Source: Nematopogon swammerdamellus (taxonomy: Eukaryota > Arthropoda > Insecta > Lepidoptera > Adelidae). Taken from it: a stretch of DNA of 64,000 nt. Location: contig OX336353.1 of the NCBI GenBank assembly GCA_946902875.1, positions 16,815,151 to 16,879,150 of the forward strand. The letters are read 5' to 3'. This document shows positions 51,037 to 62,200 of the stretch, one piece after another; the stretch's first letter is position 1; every line of letters starts with the position of its first letter. The translations under genes were made by a program, and so were the position numbers. The notes under the pieces were generated by a model, which did not search any database, was not told where the DNA came from, and saw only the letters and a list, made by a program, of their open reading frames with translations.

Positions 51037-51042
51037 TTTATT
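51037..51042 (-). terminator. Poly(A) signal of the carboxypeptidase gene
   Basis: AATAAA on the - strand, 36 bases beyond the stop codon, in AT-rich sequence. Position and spacing fit a short 3' UTR. Confidence 0.55.
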
Positions 51043-51077
51043 AAAATCCTCAGTCACTTTTTAAGTCACTTTTAATT

Positions 51078-51382
51078 TTATCTTCTGGTTTGGATAAAAT
51101 TGGCTCCAGCTGCAATACCAGCGTAAGTTTCCGTGACGACCTGGTAGATATATTCCGGAGGCACTTCGAAATTATAAGAATAGCCGGGAAGTTCCAGCGT
51201 ATAAGTCAGAGGAATTCCAACAGCACGCGTCCAGTCTCGCGATGTTCCAGTGGTGAAGTAAAGCACTTGAGCGGCATTTCCAACTATATACTGTTGTGAT
51301 CCCACCATGGAAAGTTCGTCCATCGCCTGTGCCATTATGACTCCGGCCAAATGCAGTTGGAGGCCGTTCGCAGGAAGTGTAC
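51078..51382 (-). CDS. Carboxypeptidase terminal exon with Tyr248, Arg255 and Glu270
   Basis: The acceptor ATTTTCAG is followed by TLPANGLQLHLAGVIMAQ, YIVGNAAQVLYFTTG, SRDWTRAVGIPLTYTLEL and GYSYNFEVPPEYI, ending GANFIQTRR. The Arg codon at position 255 is at 51237-51239. The 7.2-kb intron before this exon holds most of the repeats described at 51.4-58.5 kb. Confidence 0.93.
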
Positions 51383-54300
51383 CTGAAAATATAAGGAAAC
51401 TATAGAATTCTTCTCTATGTCTACTCTCTATCTCTACTCTCTATCTCTTCTCTATCTCTACTCTCTATCTCTACTCTCAATCTCTACTCTCTATCTCTAC
51501 TCTCTATCTCTTCTCTCTGTCTCTTCTCTATCTCTACTCTCTATCTCTACTCTCTATCTCTACTCTCTATCTCTTCTCTATCTCTACTCTCTATCTCTAC
51601 TCTCTTTCTCTATCTCTACTCACTACCTCTTCTCTATCTCTACTCTCTATCTCTATCTCTACTCTCTATCTCTACTCTCTATATCTTCTCTATCTCTACT
51701 CTCTACTCTTTATCTCTTCTCTATCTCTACTCTTTATCTCTTCTCTATCTCTACTCTATACTCTCTATCTCTACTCTCTACTCCTTATAAAAGGGAACAT
51801 CTGGCTGTATGAATTTATGTTGAGGTAAACTACTGAACATATTTTGATGCGGTTTGCACCAATGTAAAGGGTAGTTCTTGGGCTATATACGTACTATACA
51901 CACTATGGGCTATATACGTACGTAGATACGTACGTATGTATGTATGTATGTATAACTCTTAAACCGATCATCCGAATTCGATTAAACTTAGTACAAGCAC
52001 ATTCAGCTATGCGTGACGCAGGATAGGCTAAATAAAATTCTGGTTACGATACGCTAAGATGTGGCTCTCATACAAACCGAATTGTTACGCCCGCCGAAAT
52101 AAAGGTACGGTAGCGGGCTAACTTACTATCTTCTTTTTAAATACGAATTTCACGCCAGCGAAGCCGCGGGCATAAGCTAGCACAGAATAATAAATAAGCC
52201 TCACCGTTGGAGGCTGACCGAGGTTTGGATTCCTCGTAAAACTGTAGGTCCCTTCCCTCCTAATCTTACTTGGTGGTAGGGTTTAACCCGCCCGGGTTGG
52301 TACCACCGCACTGAATGAAACGTCGGTCAAAACGGCTATGTATATAGTTTGTGTTTTCCGACCAGTTCAGTGTAGCCAGCACCATCAAAGGGGGAAGCAC
52401 TGACATGGCACCTAGTTCACCCGGTGTTATGGGCTGACATCACGGACGTTGTAGGTGATGTAGCCAACCTAGTCCGGGGATTAGTGGGTCGTTTGTATGG
52501 GGTACCTTGCGCTGAATGATTAAAGCAATTCCGTTCGGTCAGGTATACCTTGGGTCTATCTGAGCTGATTAAGCCCGTTAGCCACCGCCGAGCCCCCCGC
52601 TGGTAGCGGGGGGGAGGGGGTTTCATAGCGTCCGCCGCGCGTCAATCTGAACTAAATAAATCAAAAAGTGTAGCTACTAGGTCAAGTTTGGTATCGTTTT
52701 CGTATAAATCGAGGACATCTATATCTATCTATCTATACATATAATAAAATCGTTAAATTAATAATCTCTCTTTGTCTGTACGCGCATCACGCAAAAACCA
52801 CTGAACGGAATTTGACGAAACTTTTTATAGTGACAGTGTATATCCCGGATTAACATAATAAACAAAAAAATATAATAAAAATTAAAATTATTATAAAAAC
52901 ATATAATAAAATCGTTAAATTAATAATCTCTCTTTGTCTGTACGCGCATCACGCAAAAACCACTGAACGGAATTTGACGAAACTTTGTATAGTGACAGTG
53001 TATATCCCGGATTAACATAATAAACAAAAAAATATAATAAAAATTAAAATTATTATAAAATTTTAATGACAAGTTGACAACAGAGAACTGTCATCTCGAC
53101 GTGAGCTGGCCGGTGACAAAATGTTTGATAAATAAAAAATTAAAAAAATTGAAGTCTAACTTATGTCGCTGTCATTGGTGCAATTTATATTTCTGTTGCC
53201 CGCGGCTTCGCTAGCGTGAAATTCGTATAAAAAAAAAAGTAAGTAACTAAAGACGGAGCCGAAGGCGGATCTGCGCTCAAGTAAACGATATTCTTTCTCG
53301 ATGAAAGTAACTAAGGGCGAGGCGGAAGTCGGAGCTGAGTTCAGGAAGAAAAAAAACATTCTTTCTTGAATGAAGTAAGGAACCATGGGCAGGCCGCAGG
53401 CCGAGCTGCGTTCAGGAAGAAGCTAAACCATCTTGAAGAAAGTAAGTAACTAAGGCGAGGCCGAAGGCCGAGCTACGTTCTGATAAATAATAAACCATTT
53501 CGGAGAAAGCGAGTAACTAGGGCGAGGCCGAAGGCCGAGCTGCGTTCAGGAAGAAGCTGGTCTTGAAGAAAGTAAGTAACTAAGGCGAGGCCGAAGGCCG
53601 AGCTACATTCTGATAAATAATAAACCATATCGAAGAAAGCAATTAACTAAGGGCGAGGCCGAAGGCCGAGCTGCGTTCAGGAAGAAGCTAAACCATATTG
53701 AAGAAAGTAAGTAACTAAGGCGAGGCCGAAGGCCGAGCTTCGTTCTGATAAATAATAAACCATCTCGAAGAAAGGAAGTAACTAAGGGCGAGGCCGAGGG
53801 CCGAGCTGCGTTCAGGAAAAATCTAAACCATCTTGAAGAAAGTGAGTAACTAAGGCGAGGCCGAAGGCCGAGCTACATTCTGATAAATAATAAAACATCT
53901 TGAAGAAAGCAAGTAAATAAGGGCGAGGCCGAAGGCCGAGCTGCATTCGGGAAGATGCTAAACCATCTCGAAGAAAGCAAGTAACTAAGGGCTAGGCGGA
54001 AGGCCGAGCTGCGTTCAGGAAGAAGGTAAACCTTCTTGAAGAAAGTAAGTAACTAAGGCGAGGCCGAAGGCCGAGCTGCGTTCTGGATGAAGCTAAACCA
54101 TCTCGAATAAAGTAGGTAACTAAGCGATAATAAGATTGAGTTAAATTAATTTAAATTTTATTATAAAGTCCACGCTTCTGACGGCAAACATACCGTGCAT
54201 CCTAAAACCTTGCGATTATTCCCGGCTGGATGGCAAGAGGCCCGATGGTATCACCTTAGTTCCATGGGCCAAGGGTAGGTCTTTGATGTGGGACGCCATT

Positions 54301-56201
54301 TGTGTTCTCACATTGGCTCCAAGTCACGTTCGGGCATCTTCAAGACCGGCCGGCGCGGCCGAGGCCTGCAGGTCTATTCTTGTAAATTCTGACAGCGGAA
54401 TCAGGGCTGTTGTGGCGCTGAGAGCCATTTACCAAAGTGGCTCTCAGCGCCACATTAGCGCATATTCCGCTGTTAGAAATTTACAAGAATAGACCTTCTG
54501 GGCGGACAGCCTCAAACGCAATAAATAATATAGATATATAATTCAAGATTTCGAATTTGTTGCGTTTGCGGTTGAAACCCTCGGTCCGTGGAGCAGTCAT
54601 TGAAGCCAAAAGCTTCGTGAAGAGGCTTGGCTCTCTGCTGGTGGACGCAACTGGTGGACGCAACTGGTGTCCCGCAATCAAGGGCCTACTTCATTCAAAC
54701 GGTAAGCTTTGCCATCCAGCGGGGTAATGCCGCAAGTGTTCTAGGAACATTTGAAAACGCCCTTTTTATGATAGTTATTTTAATTTTTGTTAGGTAGGTT
54801 TTAATTTATTTAGTTATTAATATTACTTTTTTATATATTTTATTAAATAAATAGATGGAGTAAACGATATTATATGCTATCGAAGAAAGGAATTCATTTA
54901 AGGCGAGGCCCGAAGGCAGAAGGGGGTTTTTAGTTTACCTGAACGCAGCTCGGCCTTCGGCCTCGCCCTTAGTTACTTACTTTCTTCGAGAAGGTTTATC
55001 GTCTTCCTGAACGCAGCTCGGCCTTCGGCCTCGCCCTTAGTTACTTACTTTCTTCGAGAAGGTTTATAGTCTTTCTGAACGCAGCTCGGCCTTCGGCCTC
55101 GCCGTTAGTTGCTTACTTTATTTGAGAAGATTTATCGTTTACCTGAACGCATCTCGGCCTTCGGCCTCGCCCTTAGTTACTTAGATTCTTCTTTGAAATA
55201 CGAATTTCACGCGAGCGAAGCCGCGGGCAACAGCTAGTTCTGATATAAAATTTACAAGCTTTTATAGAAAAAAAATGAGAAATTAAATAAAATGTATAAG
55301 TTCAATAAAAATTTTTTTCTAAAAAAATTGATTTCTTTAAAAATCTGTGTGATTATTATTTAAGAGGCTTACTAATCTAATATTTAATTATGTAAAATGT
55401 AAGTACGGCTTACGTATAAAAAATATGAAAAAAAAATCATAAATGCCTATATGTAGTTTGATAGCGTTAACCACGATTCGTTCTGAACTACATAAATCAA
55501 ACATTTTGATGTTTGTTGTCTATTTTGCTATAATTTTCGTATGAAACGAAGATATCGGATTTGACTTTGATATAAAATGTAATGTTTTCGTAGATTAATC
55601 GAAAAATTTGGTAAAAATATAAACTAAACTTAAGCTATAAATATTTTATTCATACTGTGGGATTACCTACGATTAAGAATGTGTTTTAAATAGCGCTATT
55701 AAATTAAAATATAAAATATTGTTAAGCAACGCTGGGCCGGTCAGTACTTGGATGGGTGACCGCTCGGCCGTTGGGGAGGCTGACCGTGGTTCGGATTCCA
55801 CGTAAAACTGTAGGTGCCTTCCCTTCGTACCTTACTAGATGGTAGGGTTCAACCCGCCCGTGTTCATACCAGCGCACTGAATGAAACGTCGTCGGTCGAA
55901 ACGGCTATGTAAATAGTTTAAATAGTTTGTGTTTTCCGTCCAGTTCAGTGTAGCCGGCACGATCGAAGGGAAGCACTGACGTGGCACCAAGTTCACCCGG
56001 TGTTATGGGCTGATATCACGGATGTTGTAGGTGATGTAGACGTTCTTGCGTGTAAGTTTCCATAAAAAAAACTACCTTAATTCATTGCTTGCATATAGAA
56101 ATGTGCTTAGAAAATCGTGGCGCGTAAAGTTTTGTGTAGTTTTATAGAGTCCACCGCGACCAGTTTGAGCTGAATAGCTTCGTGCCAATCTATCTATACT
56201 G

Positions 56202-56271
<70 letters not shown>

Positions 56272-59200
56272 TGCATACAGCATAATAGGTTATTTAGAAT
56301 CAGGTTTGAATGTAAACATTTTGGGTTGGGTTTTTCGCCCGCGAAAATCAGAACAGCCCTCCATCCAACGCTGTCTGCATCAAACTGCATGATATCCGGG
56401 ATTAAAGCCGATCTCATAAAATGCCTTTTAGACAATAATGATGTTACATGTTTTCCAAACTCGCCAGTAGTATCAGCAAACATTCTTGATGGTCCAGCAC
56501 TTGTTCACATGCTGAGCCCCGGCCACTGCAAAACCTTTGGCGACTACGGCGTCGTAGTATTCACGCCGTTCTTGAACAGAAGTTTGAATAACGCGGTAAG
56601 AGTGGATCTTGTTTGGGATAGATACGATAGCAACAACTTATAATAGAATACCAGAATGAAGCGCGGGTCTGGTTAACGCACCAAAGTAAACCCTTGCACG
56701 AGAATCCCCAGAGGTTGGGCCAACTTCCTCCGTGACGAGTTAAACAAGCAGGAGCTATTCCATCTCTTAGGTAGTCTGTTCTATTCGTGGACGTAGAAAA
56801 TGGAAAAGAAATCTATGTTACGGATGGGTCTAACAAACGTTACTGGAGACCTCCAAGACTGCCTAGCACCGTGCGACCACGAAGAAGCAGGCACGAGAAT
56901 TATCATTCACGTCGCTGACGCTGTCCCACGAGGACATATAAGGATAAATGATACGTAGTGTGGATACTGATGCGGTCGTCCTGGCGGTAGCGACTGTGCA
57001 GAATTTGCCCAACATAGCAGTAGATATAAGGTATTTTTCCAAATATTTATCATGATCAAGGTTTTCGTCTTATTCTCAGACAAAGCGGTAGTGCTGCCTC
57101 TTTTTCATGCATTTACCGGATGTGACACGGTATCCTTGTTTAGTGGGAGAGGGAAAAAGAACGCATTCGAGGCATGGAAAGCTTTCTCCATGATGACAGG
57201 CATCGCGCCTGTAATCCAGAAGTTCGTCATAACAATTTATGATAGGTATGATATGTATAATAAAATAAGCCATAGTATTTTTATTTATTTGTCTAAAGGG
57301 TTGGGTAACAATGTAACAAGTTTCTTACTGTGTTCCCATCTAACTGTACCTACAAACAAAGGTAGTTTTTGCAATATACTAAATCCTATATAAGGTAATA
57401 GAGTTTTTTCAGGACTGGCTCGAGTACCATGCTTAATTACAGCAGAAAAAATCGTTTTACAAAAAAAAAATTATAAAAAAAAAAAAATTATCGGCATGTA
57501 TAATATTTTATAATATTCGGTAATATTTTATATTTTAAATTAATAGCGCTATTTAAAACAAATTTTTTATCGGAGCGGGGAGTAATCCCACAGTATGAAA
57601 AAACAATTCAAGCTGAAGGAAATGTTTAGTTCATATTTTTAACAATTTTTTTTATTTTTTCTACGAAAACTTTAAATTTTTTATCAAAAACAAATTTGAT
57701 GTCTTCGTTTTGTATGATATAATATCAAACTAGGCAAAATACGTAAAATGTTTGATTTATGTAGTTCAGAACGAATCGCGTAAGTACCGTGTGGTGCCGG
57801 TACTTAAAAAGAATAGTCCCACTGCATCTCTCCCCGTGCATGTCGTAAAAGGCGACTAAGGGATAAGGACAAGATGCCGCGCTAAAGGGCGACAGGCTAG
57901 CCACCTCTCACCTTGGCGCGGTCCTTCCACCTAGTCTAGTCATGCAGCAGGTGTGTTCTTCGTGCCTTACTTGCTACTTGATAGTTGTCTTATCCGTATA
58001 CTGTGCTAAACGTGGTGGTCGGTGTTGTGCTGTAATTTACAAAAGTCCTTATAGCACAACACTGATTACTCTGCTTACCCTGATTGTCGGGATAAAGCGT
58101 GTGATATGTATGTAACGAATCGCGGTTAACACTATCCAACTACATATAGCTCCGACGCAAGGCATTTAACATTTGTTTTCTTCATATTTTTATATCTAAG
58201 CCATACTTACAATTTACATAATTAAATATTAGATTAGTTAGCCTGTTTAACATAATTTTTAAATAAATAATAATTATACAGATTTTGAAAGAAATAATTT
58301 TTTTTAGAAAAAAAACATTTTATTTTATTTCTCAATTTTTTTCTATGAAATTTATATCAGAATTGATTTCAACGTCCTCGAAAATTTATATCAGAATTGA
58401 TTTCAAACCCCTCTCCTCCCCGCTACCAGCGGGGGGCTCGGCGGTGGCTACCAGGCTTAATCAGCTCAGATGGACCCAAGGTATACCTGAGCGAAAGGAA
58501 TTGCTTTAATCATTCAGCGCAAGGTACCTCCCACTAATGCCCCGACTAACATTGTCAGTTTCGATAAAAAAAAAACTCACCGTTATTTCCCCATGAATAA
58601 AGGAGCATGTTCCCAAAGCTATGCAGAGAAATATACAGCTGTATCCGGTTCAGGTGCTGCAATATAGCATTTCTGATGACCACTGTCTCGGGCTCCGAGA
58701 ATGGCGTCGGGCCCTCGTAGGTGATGGCGCAGGGGTTGGCGGCAGAGGGGGTCGTGCCCCATTCGTGCTCGTAGTTCCGGTTGATGTCGACCCCGATGCA
58801 GTTTAGACCTCTGTCGGACTTAGTTTTGCGCCAGAGACGATCCTGGGGAATAATAAATACATAGACGATATTCCCAAATTATGATACATATTTAGCCCCC
58901 GACGCAAACGGCCCCTCCGTTTGCGTCGGGGGCTAAATATAAGTTTATGTTATAAGTTTAAGGTGTGTGTGTATGTGCACGTGTAAGGGTGTGTCTGTCT
59001 GTGGCATCCCAAACGGATGGACCGATTTGGATGCGGTTTTTTTATAATAGAAATCTGGTTTATTCGGTATGGTTCTTAGCTATGTATGTAATCAAGTAAT
59101 CAAGTAATTAAGTAATAAAAAAAATTATCTTAAAAAGTGGACCGATTTGGAAGCCGTTTCTTTTTTATTTTATTTTATGTAACCTTACGTCAGTGCTTCC

Positions 59201-62200
59201 CTTTGTTCGTAGGAAAACACGAACTATTTACATAGCCGCTTCGACCAACCTTTCATTCAGTGCGGTGGTACCGATCCGGTAGATTCAAAACGTACCCTCT
59301 AGTAACCTTGGACGAAGGCTAGGACCTACAGGTGTACGTGGAATTCGAACGAAGGGCAGCGTCAACGGTAGAACGGTCACCCATCTCGCTTGGGCTTAAT
59401 ATCCAAAATCACACTTCGATCCATAGCCGAAGAACTATCGAATCTGACAAGAAGAATTCAGGGCAAAACTATTCACTGAATAGTATTCAGAGAGCAAAGT
59501 TTATGATTCGATCGAAAATGTATGATTAGAAATACGATATGACGGTGAAGGAGATTTTTTTTTATGGAAGCTAAGTAATATCCCGTGTAGCAATTTTGTT
59601 GGCAGGTTGGTGGCGCGCTCATCAGACAATTTGCCCCGGACCTGTGCTCGGTCAAATCTAATCAAACTATTTAACGCGGATGGGACCGTGAGTGCAATGT
59701 GAGTGTAGGGTACCCATGATAAAACACAACGTAACCGTCTTTAAACCTGCAGAAGTCCGGCATAGGAACCTAACACCTAAATAGAACCGTTCGGTCCACC
59801 CGAGGCACCATTAAACCATATTTGCACCAAAAATACGCTCATTGGGCACCAAAACACCTCTATTACGCCTTTGGTCCGAGCTGGGCACCTAGGTCTGGTT
59901 TCTCAACTGTTTTTCGCCTAGAAATTGCTACTCGGCTACCTACTCACCTCTTCGTGTGTGTGTTCATATCCGTCGGGGTTGCCGAGTGGGTTTATTATCC
60001 AGTCGACATTTTCGACAATCGAACGGTCCCCATCCTCCGAAACTAGCTGATCGATGATGTAAAGAGCGACTGGTATTGTGATCCATTCCCTGGCGTGCAC
60101 GGCGGCATCGATAAAGATGACAGGCTTCATGAGGTTCTCGAATCGACTGGTGGAGATGCGGAGGTACTTGATCTGACGTCCCTCGGAGCTGAGCCCGGCG
60201 TTGATGACGGTGATGAGGTCCGGATGATCGGCGGCTAGTTTGTCCAGATGGTCGTTGATCTGGAAGAATGAAGTCGGATTTCATTTAGAGGGGTGTTATA
60301 AGTAGAGAAAGGATAATCGGATACTTATTTGCCTAAACGATAAAAAATATGGAAGTGGCTTCTTTGAAAAATTGATTTAATTACCGTTAATTTGTACCGT
60401 GTGGGGCCGATACTTTAAAAGAATAGCCCCACTGCATCTCTCCCCGTGTATGTCGTAAAAGGCGACTAAGGGACATGACTCCCTTCTTATATTACTCGGT
60501 GGTACCCGCCCGTGTTGGTACCACCGCAATGAGAAAGGTCGGTCGAAACGGCTATGTAAATAGTTTGTGTTTTCCGTCCAGTTCAGTGTAGCCGGCACGA
60601 CCGAAGGGAAGCACTGACGTGGCACCATGTTCACCCGGTGTTATGGGCTGACATCACGGATGTTGTAGGTGATGTAGCCAACCGTGTCCGTTTACATAAA
60701 AAAAAATATCCATTAATCAACACGCCCGGAATGGTACCGCCGAACTGAATGAAAGGTCGGTTGAAACGGTTATGTAAATAGATCGTGTTTTCCGTCCAGT
60801 TCAGTGTAGCCGGCACGACCGAAGGGAAGTACTGACGTGGCACCAAGTTCACCCGGTGTTATGGGCTGACATCACGGATGTTGTAGGTGATGTAGCCAAC
60901 CGTGAAAGTTTCCATAAAAATAAAAAAATTAAACAATTCCCGCAATTCCTGGGAACGTTACTTTAAAACTTAGTAGATCTATTCAAAATCTATGTTCTTA
61001 ATACACTTTAATTATGATACTAGCGTTCACGCCCGACTTCGTTCGCGAGAGCAGTTTATTCTATTTGGTATATTGGATTATGCAATCCGGTATAATGGTG
61101 AGAGAGTCCGTCAGTCAGTAAGTCAGAGAGACCAGAACACATGCTCCGAGCTCCGACCAGCCAATATCACCTCCGAGATGCCATACCAGAGACATCCCTT
61201 TGGATTTCTGGCTGTGCTGGACTAAAGTATAACACAACAGAGGCTGCTATGCGGCCATGTTTCGTCTACAACCTAATAGGGGAAAATAAACTTTTTATGA
61301 GTTCTCTGCAGAACTCTCAATCTCTAGAACGCTCTCACTGCCCACATATTTCTCCCCAAGTACAGTCTCGGGTCCTTCAGAAGGGTGTGAATGGGCAGGC
61401 CGGCAGGGCATTCGTAGCCCCCGCATGCGACCGAAGGAGCCGGGTGGTTCGGCGCCACATGTCACGCTTTCTATAAAACACAACAAATCGACCCTGTAAA
61501 TCCTTTAGTTACATTTACAATACAATTATACTACATTGTAGTTTAATACACTAACATAATTATGTTGATACAAATTACGTATCAAAGTTTGACAAAGGCT
61601 CTTTACACCTGATTCACTTAATTAATAAGTCTTTGTAGTCAGAACTCTCAGCAAAATTGTTATCTTGCTCTCAAGCTGTGTTTTAGATGGACTATGGGCG
61701 GTGTTATTATGTGGCTAGTCACTAAATACTTGTAAAAATATGTTTAAAAAAAATACCCTGCGAAGTTTCTTGTCGGTTCTTCTTCGTGGGTGTAATCGAA
61801 CGGGATAGAACAAATTGTGACAAGTTCGAGCGCAGTATAACTGCCATAAGAATGATCAATAAACAATACAATACAATACAATACTGGGTTGCCAAAATTT
61901 TGAATTCGCTCCCACCTGCATCCTTTCTTCTAATGTACAGTCTGGGGTCCTTCAAACATAATGTGAAGGTCCACCTGGCCGGCCGACATGGTATTCGCAG
62001 CCCCCGTAAATATCCGAATGCCCGTGGGCGCCGTCGGACTACACCTCTGCGTTAGTCTGGCGCGGGCCATTTGTCGTGCTCCCCATAAAAAAAATTCTAT
62101 AAAATTCTATAAAGAACGTGACAGATGGCTAGTTTGTCGCCCTTTACCAACAGTTTTGCCCCGATTTAAAACGGTGGAGCAGTACGTATAATGTTTCAAA

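Larger units (their letters stand above)
55238..58362. mobile_element. Large element with about 490-bp inverted ends and gene-like cargo
   Basis: The left arm (55238-55730) starts TTCTGATATAAAATTTACAA and includes AATCTAATATTTAATTATGT, CACGATTCGTTCTGAACTAC and TAAATAGCGCTATTAAATTA. The right arm (57525-58362) holds the same blocks in reverse and ends TTTATATCAGAA. The right arm is split by a family C retroposon (57781-58113), the left arm is followed by a SINE (55733-56070). Between the arms lies a broken gene (56281-57260). Length without insertions is about 2.4 kb. Superfamily not recognised. Confidence 0.7.

Noticed and set aside
51417..51812. Ser/Leu/Tyr-rich repeat frame
   Set aside because: It is the translation of a CTATCTCTACTCT microsatellite.
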